A stretch of DNA of 64,000 bases from Mucilaginibacter dorajii (GCF_024808255.1 NZ_JANTYS010000002.1:496001-560000); one strand, 5' to 3'; numbered from the stretch's first letter, positions 37,797-47,451 are shown. The notes: generated from the sequence alone by a model not told the origin. A program made the numbers and translations.

Positions 37797-37950
37797 GGAT
37801 TACACTGATTAGGGAATGATTACACCGATTAATGGATGTAATCATTCTCAAGATCAGTAAAATCATCATAATAAATCGGTTCATCCTAATAAATAGCTCT
37901 TAGGATGGCTAAAATCAAATCAGTGAAATCATCATAAATCGGTGAAATCA
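37797..37950. repeat. GATTACACTGATT / AATCGGTGAAATC repeat between fusA and rpsJ
   Basis: 'AGGATTACACTGATTAGGG', 'TGATTACACCGATTAATGG', then inverted 'AAATCAGTGAAATCATCAT' and 'AAATCGGTGAAATCAC', plus an internal CATCCTAATAAATAGC/CTTAGGATGG hairpin. Same family as 35537-35675. Confidence 0.8.
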
Positions 37951-37965
37951 CAAAAATTAAACAAC

Positions 37966-38271
37966 ATGAGCCAAAGAATCAGGATCAAATTAAAATCTTA
38001 CGATTACAACCTGGTAGATAAATCTGCCGAGAAAATCGTAAAAACAGTAAAGCCAACAGGCGCTGTAGTTAGCGGACCACTTCCGTTACCAACCGAAAAG
38101 AAAATTTTCACCGTTTTACGTTCACCACACGTAAACAAAAAGGCACGTGAGCAATTTCAACTTTGCTCATACAAGCGTTTATTAGACATTTACAGCTCGA
38201 ACTCAAAAACTGTAGACGCACTAATGAAGCTTGAATTGCCAAGCGGCGTTGAGGTTGAAATCAAAGTTTGA
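37966..38271 (+). CDS. rpsJ: 30S ribosomal protein S10
   Basis: 101 residues from ATG 37966; an upstream in-frame ATG at 37942 lies in the repeat. '[20 protein letters not shown]', '[20 protein letters not shown]' and 'SGVEVEIKV' identify S10. In Bacteroidota this gene is normally followed by rplC-rplD-rplW. Here a terminator follows at once, and the next gene is an unrelated lipoprotein. Confidence 0.98.
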   Translation: MSQRIRIKLKSYDYNLVDKSAEKIVKTVKPTGAVVSGPLPLPTEKKIFTVLRSPHVNKKAREQFQLCSYKRLLDIYSSNSKTVDALMKLELPSGVEVEIKV

Positions 38272-38309
38272 TAGATGCCCGGTCCACTGAAAGGTGTGGA
38301 ACAACATAA

Positions 38310-38344
38310 AAAAACACCATCCGGTTTCGGGTGGTGTTTTTTTG
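38310..38344 (+). terminator. Rho-independent terminator after rpsJ
   Basis: AAACACCATCCGG / TTTCGGGTGGTGTTT stem followed by TTTTTTG, 39 bp past rpsJ. It ends the str operon. Confidence 0.88.
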
Positions 38345-38366
38345 TTTTATAAGCTTATATTTAGCT

Positions 38367-38756
38367 ATGCAGAAAAGGCTTTTGATAGTAATATTTGTTT
38401 TATTAAGTTTTAGCTGTTCGGAACGACATAGAATTAGAAAAATGGCATACGCACTTGGTAAATGTGAAAGTGTGTGGGAGTACTTTAATTTAACCAAACC
38501 CATTAAGGGCGTAGTTTTATTGCAAACAAAATTTAATTGTGGATATGCCAATATACATGCTAACACCATAATAATTGTAAATAGCATGGACACGATTCGC
38601 GTAAATGGCCCTTGCTACACCGAAAGTGCGCAAGTTTCCGATTCCGTAATAGTGAGTCATTATGAGAACGATAACAGCGCAGGTGCCTTAGGGGATGGAA
38701 AATATGATTGTTCCATCAGGAAAACTTGTTACGGATTAATTAAAAAAATAAGATAA
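38367..38756 (+). CDS. Lipoprotein of unknown function
   Basis: 129 residues from ATG 38367. Lipobox 'FVLLSFSC' follows signal MQKRLLIVIFVLL. The mature part has four Cys ('GKCESVWEYF', 'KFNCGYANIH', 'GPCYTES', 'CSIRKTCYG') that could form disulfides. No family was recognised. It lies between the rpsJ terminator and a small antitoxin-like gene. Confidence 0.6.
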   Translation: MQKRLLIVIFVLLSFSCSERHRIRKMAYALGKCESVWEYFNLTKPIKGVVLLQTKFNCGYANIHANTIIIVNSMDTIRVNGPCYTESAQVSDSVIVSHYENDNSAGALGDGKYDCSIRKTCYGLIKKIR

Positions 38757-38779
38757 CGACCAACTCACTTGCGTAACTA

Positions 38780-38965
38780 ATGAAAGAAAATAATAACCCC
38801 GGGATTGTGTTTCCTGCCGCACCCGAAGCATCTTATGTGCAAATAGACGAACAAGCTTTGCCACTGCATGTTTTGGATGGTATCACCAAGGGGCAAGCCG
38901 ATATCAAAGCCGGGCGTATAATAAGTTTAGAAGAATTTAAAAAGCGGTTAAGTTCTGCTAAGTAA
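38780..38965 (+). CDS. Small antitoxin-like protein, no partner toxin
   Basis: 61 residues. The C-terminus 'GRIISLEEFKKRLSSAK' resembles the tails of addiction-module antidotes (PHD/RelB-like, 'SLEEFxxRL'). No toxin gene follows in the 196 bp before the convergent VOC gene, so it is an orphan or a misleading resemblance. Confidence 0.45.
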   Translation: MKENNNPGIVFPAAPEASYVQIDEQALPLHVLDGITKGQADIKAGRIISLEEFKKRLSSAK

Positions 38966-39161
38966 TACAATAGTCTTCTCCTTCATCTGTCAATCCTTAT
39001 CCCACTTATGCCGTTACCTGCGGCCCGGGCTGTACGTTCATACTGCACCGGCCTTAAGCTTTTGGCCGGTATCCACTTCCATCCCTAACGGTTTGTCTGA
39101 ACCTTGATTTTTAAGATTAACAGATTGCCGTGACATCAAAGGGTATTTATTGTTATCGTAA

Positions 39162-39527
39162 TCATCCAATCTCTTCCACAAAAGTAAGCCTGTTTCCAAA
39201 AGGATCATGTACCGTAACAGTTATCGCATTGGGGTTCCAATCGGGTATTTCCAAACCAGGCCGGTTGTATTTATACTCCTGATCCACCAGGTTCTTTTGG
39301 TACGCCCGCAAGCCTGCAAAATCTTCAATAAAAATGTGCGCACCCGGACTTGAGTCACCATGATGTTCCGACAGGTAAAGCATCACATCCCGTAAAGATA
39401 CCTGCATATACAATGGGCTACCATCGGGCTGATGTTTCCAGTCAATTTGAAAGCCAAGCCAATTCACATAAAACTCAACAGCTTTATCATAATCAAAAAT
39501 GCGAAGAATGGGTTTTACTACTGCCAT
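39162..39527 (-). CDS. Glyoxalase/bleomycin-resistance (VOC) family protein
   Basis: 121 residues. Two beta-alpha-beta-beta-beta modules: 'PILRIFDYDKAVEFYVNWLG' and 'PNAITVTVHDPFGNRLTFVE'. It has possible metal ligands (His and Glu near 'SEHHGD' and the terminal 'TFVEE'). This subfamily sometimes confers bleomycin-type resistance, but many members bind other ligands. Cytosolic, no operon partner. Confidence 0.8.
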   Translation of the reverse strand: MAVVKPILRIFDYDKAVEFYVNWLGFQIDWKHQPDGSPLYMQVSLRDVMLYLSEHHGDSSPGAHIFIEDFAGLRAYQKNLVDQEYKYNRPGLEIPDWNPNAITVTVHDPFGNRLTFVEEIG

Positions 39528-39841
39528 AGTATGCTGCTATAAATTTGTGATTATTAAAATTAACTTAACAATTGCCATCCAGGTTAAAACTAAAAAAACA
39601 AAGCTAACAGTTGTGCTTTTCTGGTGAGTTACAAAGTTTCTGTTAAATTAACAACAGATAAGACAAACAGTTCGACTTATCCGCATTTTGAAAGCCTGGT
39701 TCCCAACAAAAATAAAGGATTCTCACCGCCTTGTTTTTTGTAAGTTTTTCTGCAATCACCCCCATTTCAGGAAGAAAATTGGCAACTTACTATGCATGCA
39801 TAAAATACGTACCGAATACCGTTTTGAACTTTGGTCTATTT

Positions 39842-39998
39842 TATGAAAGTTTATATGTTGTTTATTACATTATTTACGTAATTTTATATTGAATGCGTAT
39901 CATATATCAATATAAAATACTTTTTTAAAAAATAAAACTTAACTATTGTTATTCCTTGCTGCTATCTCTACCTTACGTTTATTGATTCGAGCAATCAA
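39842..39998 (+). promoter_or_regulatory. Leader region of the ilv/leu operon
   Basis: The 528-bp gap before ilvD contains two hairpins: TTTTATATTGA (39882-39892) with TCAATATAAAA (39907-39917), and TTGATT (39982-39987) with AATCAA (39993-39998). A 12-codon frame MKVYMLFITLFT (39843-39881) ends right before the first stem. This resembles attenuation, but Leu, Ile and Val codons are only five of twelve. No riboswitch was recognised in 39528-40055. Confidence 0.35.
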
Positions 39999-40055
39999 AT
40001 AAACCTGATCAACAACAAAGAATATTTACAAAGTTAGTTTATCTAAATAAATAAA

Positions 40056-41768
40056 ATGAGTTCATCATCAGATACTACAGCGGCTATAGAATTGAACAAG
40101 TATAGCAAAACCTTTACACAGGATCCAACGCAACCGGCTGCACAAGCCATGCTTTACGGGATCGGCTTAACCGACGACGACATGCGTAAAGCACAAGTCG
40201 GCGTGGCAAGTATGGGTTACGATGGCAACACTTGTAACATGCATTTGAACGATTTGGCCAAGATAGTTAAGCAAGGTATCTGGGATGAAGATATGGTAGG
40301 CCTAATATTCCATACCATTGGTGTAAGTGATGGTATGAGCAACGGTACCGAAGGTATGCGTTATTCTTTGGTGAGCCGCGATATCATTGCAGATTCTATT
40401 GAAGCCGTAACCGGCGCTCAATATTATGATGGCTTAATCACATTGCCGGGCTGTGATAAAAACATGCCGGGTTCTATTATGGCTATGGGCCGTTTAAACC
40501 GTCCGTCTATCATGGTATACGGTGGCACTATCAAGCCAGGCCATTGGAAAGGTGAAGATTTGAACATTGTATCGGCATTTGAGGCTTTAGGCAAAAGAAT
40601 GGCTGGCACTATTGAAGATGTTGATTTTATGGGCATCATTAAAAATGCCTGCCCAAGCGCTGGTGCTTGTGGTGGTATTTACACTGCCAATACCATGGCC
40701 GCGGCTATTGAGGCATTGGGTATGAGCTTGCCTTATTCATCATCAAACCCCGCATTGAGCGAAGATAAACAAGCAGAATGCCTGGCAGCAGGCAAGGCTA
40801 TTAAAATATTGTTAGAGAAAGACATTAAACCATCTGACATCATGACCCGCGAGGCATTTGAAAATGCCATGGTTGTTATTATGGTATTGGGTGGCTCAAC
40901 CAATGCGGTATTGCACTTAATTGCAATGGCTAAAAGCGTTGATGTAAAAGTAACCCAGGATGATTTCCAGGAAGTAAGTAACCGTATCCCGGTATTGGCC
41001 GATATGAAGCCAAGTGGTAAATACATGATGGAAGATCTGCACAACATTGGTGGTGTACCGGCTGTAATGAAATACTGTTTGGCGCAAGGCTGGTTACACG
41101 GTGATTGCCTTACCGTTACCGGTAAAACCATTGCAGAGAACTTAGCAGATGTACCTGAACTGGAGTTTGATACACAAAAAATTATATGGTCGGTTGAAAA
41201 ACCTGTTAAAGTTACCGGCCACTTACAGATCCTGTACGGCAATATTGCTGAAGGTGGTAGCGTAGCCAAGATTACCGGTAAAGAAGGTACTCATTTTGAA
41301 GGCCCCGCCCGTGTGTTTGACGGCGAGTTTGAACTGATACATGGCATACAGAGCGGCCGAGTCAAAAAAGGTGATGTGGTGGTTATCCGCAACGTAGGCC
41401 CTAAAGGCGCACCGGGTATGCCCGAAATGTTGAAACCAACGTCGGCCATTTTTGGTGCAGGTTTAGGAAGCTCGGTAGCATTAATTACCGACGGACGCTT
41501 TAGCGGCGGTACACACGGCTTTGTGGTAGGCCACATCACCCCCGAAGCTTTTGATGGGGGCGCTATTGGTTTAATTAACGACGATGATAAGATTATTATT
41601 GATGCAACAAGCAATACCATCAATGTGATCATAACCGACGAAGAAATGGCGGCACGTAAAGCCGCCTGGAAACAGCCCGCTTTAAAAGCAACCAAAGGCT
41701 TATTATACCGTTACGCCAAAACAGTAAGCTCTGCTGCTGAAGGTTGCGTAACCGATGAAATGCCTTAA
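40056..41768 (+). CDS. ilvD: Dihydroxy-acid dehydratase
   Basis: 570 residues. It dehydrates 2,3-dihydroxy-isovalerate/-methylvalerate to the 2-keto acids for Val and Ile, using an Fe-S cluster. Cys ligands lie in '[13 protein letters not shown]', '[13 protein letters not shown]' and '[18 protein letters not shown]'. Later motifs are '[20 protein letters not shown]' and '[20 protein letters not shown]'. First gene of the ilv/leu operon; 528 bp of upstream sequence may hold its control region. Confidence 0.97.
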   Translation: MSSSSDTTAAIELNKYSKTFTQDPTQPAAQAMLYGIGLTDDDMRKAQVGVASMGYDGNTCNMHLNDLAKIVKQGIWDEDMVGLIFHTIGVSDGMSNGTEGMRYSLVSRDIIADSIEAVTGAQYYDGLITLPGCDKNMPGSIMAMGRLNRPSIMVYGGTIKPGHWKGEDLNIVSAFEALGKRMAGTIEDVDFMGIIKNACPSAGACGGIYTANTMAAAIEALGMSLPYSSSNPALSEDKQAECLAAGKAIKILLEKDIKPSDIMTREAFENAMVVIMVLGGSTNAVLHLIAMAKSVDVKVTQDDFQEVSNRIPVLADMKPSGKYMMEDLHNIGGVPAVMKYCLAQGWLHGDCLTVTGKTIAENLADVPELEFDTQKIIWSVEKPVKVTGHLQILYGNIAEGGSVAKITGKEGTHFEGPARVFDGEFELIHGIQSGRVKKGDVVVIRNVGPKGAPGMPEMLKPTSAIFGAGLGSSVALITDGRFSGGTHGFVVGHITPEAFDGGAIGLINDDDKIIIDATSNTINVIITDEEMAARKAAWKQPALKATKGLLYRYAKTVSSAAEGCVTDEMP

Positions 41769-41803
41769 GAGGATTAGGGAACAAGGATTAAAAGACAAAA
41801 GAT
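41769..41803. repeat. GGATTAGGGAAC/AAGGATTAAAAGAC spacer between ilvD and ilvB
   Basis: 'AGGATTAGGGAACAAGGATT' then AAAAGACAAAAGATT. Inverse-oriented relative of the repeat downstream of nrdA (22598-22668). Confidence 0.5.
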
Positions 41804-41848
41804 TTGAATAACCTGCCGGTACAACATGCCGGTGCAATAACAGAATAT

Positions 41849-43588
41849 ATGGAAGCTATACAAGAAATACTTACTGAAGAAAAACCTACAGAAACCGGTA
41901 TTGAAGTTTCGGGGTCGGTAGCATTATTGGAGGCATTGATTGTTGAGGGTGTTGATACCATCTTCGGTTATCCGGGTGGCGCTATTATGCCCATCTACGA
42001 TGCTTTATTTGACTATAATGATAAGCTAAACCATATCCTGGTCCGTCATGAGCAGGGCGGTATTCATGCTGGTCAGGGTTATGCGCGCAGTTCTGGTAAA
42101 TGCGGTGTTGTATTTGCTACAAGCGGACCGGGTGCTACCAACCTGGTTACCGGTTTAGCCGATGCACAAATTGACAGTACACCGTTGGTATGTATCACCG
42201 GCCAGGTTTTTGCGCATTTGTTAGGTACCGATGCTTTCCAGGAAACTGACGTGATCAACATTACTACCCCGGTTACCAAATGGAATTACCAGGTAACCGA
42301 CGCAACCGAGATCCCTGAAGTAATTGCCAAGGCATTTTATATTGCCAGAAGCGGTCGCCCTGGTCCGGTTTTGATCGATATTACCAAAAACGCCCAGATC
42401 CAGTTATTTAACTATAAAGGTTATACGCCTTGCAATCATATCCGTAGCTACAGGCCAAAACCAATAGTTCGCCCGCAGTATATTCAACAAGCTGCCGAAT
42501 TGATAAATGAGGCTAAAAAACCATTCATCCTGTTTGGTCAGGGCGTTATTTTAGGAAGCGCAGAACAGGAGTTTAAAGCTTTTGTTGAAAAAAGTGGTAT
42601 CCCTGCAGCCTGGACAGTATTGGGCGCTGGCGCTATTCCAACAGATCACCCTTTAAATGTAGGTATGCTGGGTATGCACGGCAACTACGGACCAAACGTT
42701 TTAACCAATGAATGCGATGTATTGATCGCTATCGGTATGCGTTTTGACGACCGCGTAACCGGCCGCCTGGATAAATATGCTAAACAGGCCAAAGTGATCC
42801 ATTTGGATATTGACCCGGCAGAGATAGACAAAAACGTAAAATCAACTGTACCTGTTTGGGGCGATTGTAAAGAAACGCTGCCATTGCTTACTGCTTTGGT
42901 GGATGAAAAACAACATACCGAGTGGCTTGCCAAATTCAATGATTACACCCGCCAGGAAGTCGAGCAGGTAATTGAAAAAGAACTAAACCCTACCACGGCA
43001 GAAATGACCATGGGCGAGGTTATTAAACAACTGAACGAGCTTACCAAAGGCGAAGCTATAATTGTAACCGACGTAGGTCAGCACCAGATGGTAGCCTGCC
43101 GTTATGCGCAGTTTAACAACACCCGCAGCAATGTTACCAGCGGTGGCTTAGGCACTATGGGCTTTGCCCTGCCTGCTGCCATAGGTGCTAAATTTGGCGC
43201 TCAGGATCGTACCGTAGTTGCCATTATTGGCGATGGTGGTTTCCAGATGACCTGCCAGGAATTAGGTACTATTATGCAAAGCGGCATCGATGTAAAAATC
43301 ATTATACTTAATAACCGTTTCCTGGGCATGGTAAGGCAATGGCAGGAATTGTTTAACTCTCGCCGTTACTCGTTTGTTGATATCCAAAGCCCCGATTTTG
43401 TGGCATTGGCTGCAGCATACCGCATCCCCGGTAAATGTATTGAAGACCGTAAAGACCTTCCATCGGCATTAAATGAAATGCTGAGCAATAAAGGATCATT
43501 CCTTTTAGAAGTAATGGTTACCAAAGAGAACAATGTATTCCCGATGGTGCCACAAGGTTGTAGTGTAAGCGAGATCAGGTTAAAGTAA
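41849..43588 (+). CDS. ilvB: Acetolactate synthase, large catalytic subunit
   Basis: 579 residues from the ATG at 41849. A TTG at 41804 in the same frame would add 15 residues. It condenses two pyruvates (Val/Leu), or pyruvate with 2-oxobutyrate (Ile), using TPP and FAD. Landmarks: 'GYPGGAIMPIYDALFDYND', the catalytic Glu in 'LVRHEQGGIHAGQGYAR', and the TPP/Mg motif 'IIGDGGFQMTCQELGTIMQS' with 'NNRFLGMVRQWQELF'. It acts with IlvN, encoded next; the gap to ilvD is filled by a repeat. Confidence 0.96.
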   Translation: MEAIQEILTEEKPTETGIEVSGSVALLEALIVEGVDTIFGYPGGAIMPIYDALFDYNDKLNHILVRHEQGGIHAGQGYARSSGKCGVVFATSGPGATNLVTGLADAQIDSTPLVCITGQVFAHLLGTDAFQETDVINITTPVTKWNYQVTDATEIPEVIAKAFYIARSGRPGPVLIDITKNAQIQLFNYKGYTPCNHIRSYRPKPIVRPQYIQQAAELINEAKKPFILFGQGVILGSAEQEFKAFVEKSGIPAAWTVLGAGAIPTDHPLNVGMLGMHGNYGPNVLTNECDVLIAIGMRFDDRVTGRLDKYAKQAKVIHLDIDPAEIDKNVKSTVPVWGDCKETLPLLTALVDEKQHTEWLAKFNDYTRQEVEQVIEKELNPTTAEMTMGEVIKQLNELTKGEAIIVTDVGQHQMVACRYAQFNNTRSNVTSGGLGTMGFALPAAIGAKFGAQDRTVVAIIGDGGFQMTCQELGTIMQSGIDVKIIILNNRFLGMVRQWQELFNSRRYSFVDIQSPDFVALAAAYRIPGKCIEDRKDLPSALNEMLSNKGSFLLEVMVTKENNVFPMVPQGCSVSEIRLK

Positions 43589-43593
43589 AAGAA

Positions 43594-43632
43594 GCCTCAC
43601 CTAAATCCTCTCCAAAGGAGAGGACTTTAAAA
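43594..43632. repeat. CCTCTCCAAAGGAGAGG hairpin between ilvB and ilvN
   Basis: 'CCTCACCTAAATCCTCTCCA' then AAGGAGAGGACTTTAAAAA. A shorter variant of the CCCTCCCCGG...GAGGGCTTTAAAA element. Confidence 0.6.
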
Positions 43633-43641
43633 ATTAAAGTC

Positions 43642-44244
43642 ATGACTCAGGATACAGAAAAACAGGAATTTAACATCACGGTTTATACCGAAAACCAGAT
43701 TGGTTTATTAAACCGGATTGCTATTATATTTACACGCCGTAAAATCAATATTGATAGTCTGAATACATCTCCATCTGAGATTGAGCGTATTCACAGGTTT
43801 AATATTGTGATCACCGAATCGGAAGATGTGGTGCGTAAGCTTACCCGCCAGATTGAAAAACAGGTAGAGGTATTAAAATGCTATTACCATACCAATGCCG
43901 ATGTTATTTGGCAGGAAATGGCGTTATATAAAGTATCGACAGATGTTATTGCCGAAAAGGTAAGTGTTGAGCGTTTATTGCGCGAAAACGGAGCCCGTGT
44001 GGTTGTGCTGCGTAAGGATTATACCGTGTTTGAAACCACGGGTCACCGCGAGGAAACCGATAACCTGATCAGCATATTACAGCCATACGGCCTGATAGAA
44101 TTTGTACGCAGCGCCCGCGTTGCAATTATTAAAGATAGTGACGGATTTAACCGTAAATTGCGCGAGTTTGAGCGCCTTGAACCGGGCGAAGACGTTATCG
44201 AAAACGAATATTTAAACCAGGGACAAAAAGTATTTACGATGTAA
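43642..44244 (+). CDS. ilvN: Acetolactate synthase, small regulatory subunit
   Basis: 200 residues, a length close to B. subtilis/plant-type IlvH. N-terminal ACT domain 'FNITVYTENQIGLLNRIAII' with 'RRKINIDSLNTSPSEI'. A second, ACT-like half begins near 'YKVSTDVIAEKVSVERLLRE'. It binds Val to inhibit IlvB (a known family role). It is 53 bp after ilvB, with a repeat in the gap. Confidence 0.93.
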   Translation: MTQDTEKQEFNITVYTENQIGLLNRIAIIFTRRKINIDSLNTSPSEIERIHRFNIVITESEDVVRKLTRQIEKQVEVLKCYYHTNADVIWQEMALYKVSTDVIAEKVSVERLLRENGARVVVLRKDYTVFETTGHREETDNLISILQPYGLIEFVRSARVAIIKDSDGFNRKLREFERLEPGEDVIENEYLNQGQKVFTM

Positions 44245-44330
44245 GGAGCCCCTCCCAACCCTCCCCGGAAGGGAGGGCTTTAAAATAAAAAAGTCTCCCC
44301 TACCGGGGGGAGATTTAGAGGGGGTTGAAA
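44245..44330. repeat. CCCTCCCCGGAAGGGAGGG ... GATTTAGAGGGGG element between ilvN and ilvC
   Basis: 'GCCCCTCCCAACCCTCCCCG', 'GAAGGGAGGGCTTTAAAA', then 'AAAGTCTCCCCTACCGGGGG' and 'GAGATTTAGAGGGGGTT'. An uninterrupted copy of the family also at 15125-15440. Confidence 0.85.
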
Positions 44331-44344
44331 TTAAAAAACTTAAA

Positions 44345-44398
44345 TTACTCATAAAATCAAAATCGGTGAAATCATCAAAAATCGGTGAAATCCCAAAA
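44345..44398. repeat. AATCGGTGAAATCATC repeat before ilvC
   Basis: Two units, 'AAATCGGTGAAATCATCAA' and 'AAATCGGTGAAATCCCAAA'. Same family as in the str operon. Confidence 0.7.
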
Positions 44399-44414
44399 AA
44401 CAAACAATAAAACA

Positions 44415-45473
44415 ATGGCAAAATTAAATTTCGGCGGTACTGAAGAAAACGTAGTTACCCGCGATGAGTTCCCTTTAGCTAAAGCTCAAGAAGTATTAAA
44501 AGACGAAGTTGTAGCAGTAATTGGCTATGGCGTTCAGGGTCCGGGTCAGGCGTTAAATCAAAAAGACAATGGCATTAACGTTATTGTTGGTCAGCGTAAA
44601 GGCACAAAAACATGGGATAAAGCTGTAAGCGATGGCTTTGTACCGGGCGAAACTCTTTTTGAAATTGAAGAAGCTTTGCAAAAAGGAACTGTAATTTGCT
44701 ACTTATTGAGCGATGCGGCACAGATAGCTTTATGGCCAACTGTAAAAAAACACCTTACTCCGGGTAAAGCATTATACTTTTCTCACGGCTTTGGTATCAC
44801 TTTTAACGAGCAAACAGGCATTGTTCCTCCTGCCGATGTTGACGTATTTTTGGTTGCTCCTAAAGGATCAGGTACTTCATTACGTCGTATGTTTTTGCAG
44901 GGCCGCGGCTTAAACTCAAGCTACGCAATTTTCCAGGATGCTACAGGTAAAGCGTTTGAACGCGTTATCGCCTTAGGTATTGCCGTTGGTAGTGGTTACT
45001 TATTTGAAACCAACTTCAAAAAAGAAGTATTTAGTGATTTAACCGGCGAGCGTGGTACGCTGATGGGTTGTATCCAGGGTATTTTTGCAGCACAATACGA
45101 AGTATTACGTGCAAATGGTCACTCACCATCTGAGTCTTTCAACGAAACTGTTGAAGAGTTAACCCAGTCATTAATGCCTTTAGTTGCAGAAAATGGTATG
45201 GATTGGATGTATGCCAACTGCTCGACCACAGCACAACGTGGTGCTTTAGATTGGTGGAAAAAATTCCGTGATGCTACTAAACCAGTATTTGAAGATCTAT
45301 ACAAAAGTGTTGCAACAGGTGTTGAGTCACAAAAATCAATCGACTCAAACAGTAAAGAGGATTACCGCGAAAAACTGGATGCTGAACTGAAAGAATTGCG
45401 CGAAAGCGAATTATGGCAAGCAGGCAAAACTGTGCGCAGCCTACGCCCTGAAAACCAGGTTGTAGAAGCTTAA
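44415..45473 (+). CDS. ilvC: Ketol-acid reductoisomerase
   Basis: 352 residues from ATG 44415 (class I length). It converts acetolactate to dihydroxyisovalerate with Mg and NADPH. Rossmann loop 'VIGYGVQGPGQALNQKDNGI'; the cofactor-selecting loop 'VGQRKGTKTW' favours NADPH. The C-terminal domain has 'YEVLRANGHSPSESFNETVE' and 'DWMYANCSTTAQRGALDWW'. The in-frame upstream start (GTG 44385) lies in a repeat. Confidence 0.96.
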   Translation: MAKLNFGGTEENVVTRDEFPLAKAQEVLKDEVVAVIGYGVQGPGQALNQKDNGINVIVGQRKGTKTWDKAVSDGFVPGETLFEIEEALQKGTVICYLLSDAAQIALWPTVKKHLTPGKALYFSHGFGITFNEQTGIVPPADVDVFLVAPKGSGTSLRRMFLQGRGLNSSYAIFQDATGKAFERVIALGIAVGSGYLFETNFKKEVFSDLTGERGTLMGCIQGIFAAQYEVLRANGHSPSESFNETVEELTQSLMPLVAENGMDWMYANCSTTAQRGALDWWKKFRDATKPVFEDLYKSVATGVESQKSIDSNSKEDYREKLDAELKELRESELWQAGKTVRSLRPENQVVEA

Positions 45474-45475
45474 GA

Positions 45476-45619
45476 TAAGTATCAAGTAGTTAGTATCAAG
45501 TAGCAAGATTTTGATTTGCAGGGTACTAACTACTTGCTTTAATACCAATACAGCTTCAAAATCAAACTGCCCCTCCACGCAGCAGTCTTGATACTTGATA
45601 CTAAATACTTGATACTAAA
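45476..45619. repeat. AAGTAGTTAGTATCAAGTAG element between ilvC and leuC
   Basis: The left arm 'AGTATCAAGTAGTTAGTATC' is inverted against right arm 'GTCTTGATACTTGATACTAA'. The whole junction is repeat. Same family as 25128-25277 and 51287-51440. Confidence 0.85.
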
Positions 45620-47035
45620 ATGGGACAAACATTATTTGATAAGATATGGGATGCACACGTCGTCAGTAGCAACGAGGGTTTTCCTGATATTCTATACATC
45701 GACACACACTTCATACATGAGGTAACCAGTCCGCAGGCATTTGATGGTTTGCGCACAAGAGGGTTGCCGGTTTTCAGGCCAAAACAAACAGTGGCCACTG
45801 CAGATCATAACGTTCCCACAATTGATCAGCACCTCCCAATCAAAGAAGAACTTTCCCGCTACCAGGTTGATATGCTCACCAAAAACTGTAAGGAGTTTGG
45901 TATTGAGTTGTATGGCTTAGGTCACCCCTACCAGGGTATTGTACACGTAATTGGCCCCGAGCTGGGTATAACCCGTCCGGGCGGCACTTATGTTTGCGGT
46001 GACAGCCATACTTCAACACACGGGGCCTTTGGTGCCATTGCATTTGGTATAGGCACATCGCAGGTAGAGCAGGTTATGGCAACACAATGTTTGCTGCAAT
46101 CGCGCCCCAAAAGAATGAAAATTGAAGTTAACGGCACTTTGCAAAAAGGCGTTGGCGCTAAAGATATAATCCTGTACATCATCGCGCAGATCAGCGCCGC
46201 TGGTGGTACAGGCTACGCGGTAGAGTATGCAGGCGATACCATCCGCTCATTAAGCATGGAAGGCCGCATGACCATCTGTAACATGAGCATCGAAATGGGC
46301 GCCCGTTGCGGATTGATTGCCCCGGATGAAACTACCATTAACTACGTTAAAGGTCGCGAATTTGCGCCTAAAGGCGAAGAGTGGGATAAAGCTGTAGCTT
46401 ACTGGCAAACCCTGCACTCTGATGAAGATGCAACTTTTGACTCAGTTTTAAGCTTTAGAGCCGAAGATATTGAACCAATGATCACCTACGGAACAAACCC
46501 CGGCATGGGCATTGGCGTTACACAACACGTTCCCCAAACTGCTTCATTTGAAGCTAAAGAACAGGGATCGTACAAAAAAGCCCTTGATTATATGGGCCTG
46601 CACGATGATGAAACACTGTTAGGCAAACCTATCGATTATGTGTTCATCGGCAGCTGCACCAACTCGCGCATTGAAGATTTGCGCCAGGTGGCCGAATTTG
46701 TAAAAGGCAGGCACAAGGCAGATAACGTTACCGTATGGGTGGTTCCCGGCTCTAAACAAGTGCAGGAACAAGCCATCCGCGAAGGATTGGACAAAATATT
46801 TGATGCCGCGGGTTTCCCGCTTCGCGAACCAGGCTGCAGCGCATGTTTGGGCATGAACGAGGATAAGATCCCGGCAGGAAAATATTGTGTCTCAACCTCC
46901 AACCGTAACTTTGAAGGACGCCAGGGACCAAACTCCCGCACCTTCCTGGCCAGCCCGCTAACCGCGGCAGCAAGCGCCATTACGGGAAAGGTGACGGATA
47001 TAAGGACGTTCTTGTCTGAATCAGAATTAGTATAA
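45620..47035 (+). CDS. leuC: 3-isopropylmalate dehydratase, large subunit
   Basis: 471 residues. It is an aconitase-type enzyme for Leu synthesis with LeuD. [4Fe-4S] ligands: '[15 protein letters not shown]' and '[14 protein letters not shown]'. The active-site '[20 protein letters not shown]' and '[18 protein letters not shown]' are intact. leuD is split off by a small ABM gene and two repeats, whereas leuC and leuD usually adjoin. Confidence 0.97.
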   Translation: MGQTLFDKIWDAHVVSSNEGFPDILYIDTHFIHEVTSPQAFDGLRTRGLPVFRPKQTVATADHNVPTIDQHLPIKEELSRYQVDMLTKNCKEFGIELYGLGHPYQGIVHVIGPELGITRPGGTYVCGDSHTSTHGAFGAIAFGIGTSQVEQVMATQCLLQSRPKRMKIEVNGTLQKGVGAKDIILYIIAQISAAGGTGYAVEYAGDTIRSLSMEGRMTICNMSIEMGARCGLIAPDETTINYVKGREFAPKGEEWDKAVAYWQTLHSDEDATFDSVLSFRAEDIEPMITYGTNPGMGIGVTQHVPQTASFEAKEQGSYKKALDYMGLHDDETLLGKPIDYVFIGSCTNSRIEDLRQVAEFVKGRHKADNVTVWVVPGSKQVQEQAIREGLDKIFDAAGFPLREPGCSACLGMNEDKIPAGKYCVSTSNRNFEGRQGPNSRTFLASPLTAAASAITGKVTDIRTFLSESELV

Positions 47036-47103
47036 ATAGATTTTAGACGTGAGATTTGAGACAGCTTCAAAAATCTCATATCTCACGTCTAAAATCTCAA
47101 ATC
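47036..47103. repeat. GAGATTTGAGA / TCTCATATCTCACG repeat after leuC
   Basis: 'TAGACGTGAGATTTGAGACA' pairs with 'ATCTCATATCTCACGTCTA', then AAATCTCAAATCC. A cognate unit follows the next gene. Confidence 0.75.
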
Positions 47104-47110
47104 CGAATAA

Positions 47111-47431
47111 ATGATACTCGAAGTTGCTGTACTTAATGTGATTCCCGGGCAGGAAGATGAGTTTTTAAAAGCATTTTCAAAGGCGCAGGATATTATATCA
47201 AAAATGGTCGGTTACCATTCCCACCAATTAAAAAGATGTATTGAGCATGCCAGCCAATTCATTTTATTGGTTGAATGGGAAAAACTTACCGACCATACAA
47301 TTGGCTTCAGAGAATCAAAAGAATACCAGGAATGGAAAGGCTTGTTACATCATTTTTATGATCCTTTCCCTACGGTAGAACATTATACGAATATTGAGAA
47401 GGCGGACGAAAGTCTCATATCTCATATCTAA
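47111..47431 (+). CDS. Antibiotic-biosynthesis monooxygenase (ABM) domain protein
   Basis: 106 residues. Dimeric ferredoxin-like fold: 'MILEVAVLNVIPGQEDEFLK', 'QLKRCIEHASQFILLVEWEK', 'YQEWKGLLHHFYDPFPTVEH'. ABM proteins are often quinone monooxygenases or heme-degrading enzymes; the substrate here is unknown. It is inserted between leuC and leuD and is flanked by the TCTCATATCTC repeat on both sides. The frame end reaches the downstream repeat. Confidence 0.85.
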   Translation: MILEVAVLNVIPGQEDEFLKAFSKAQDIISKMVGYHSHQLKRCIEHASQFILLVEWEKLTDHTIGFRESKEYQEWKGLLHHFYDPFPTVEHYTNIEKADESLISHI

Positions 47432-47446
47432 CATCTCAAATCTAAA
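47411..47446. repeat. TCTCATATCTCATATCTAAC repeat before leuD
   Basis: 'GTCTCATATCTCATATCTAA' and CATCTCAAATCTAAAAAA, partly inside the 3' end of the ABM frame. Mate of 47036-47103. Confidence 0.7.
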
Positions 47447-47451
47447 AAAAG

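Noticed and set aside
39528..40055. T-box or other known riboswitch before ilvD
   Set aside because: No T-box sequence (UGGNACC-type antiterminator) or specifier loop was seen; only simple hairpins were found.
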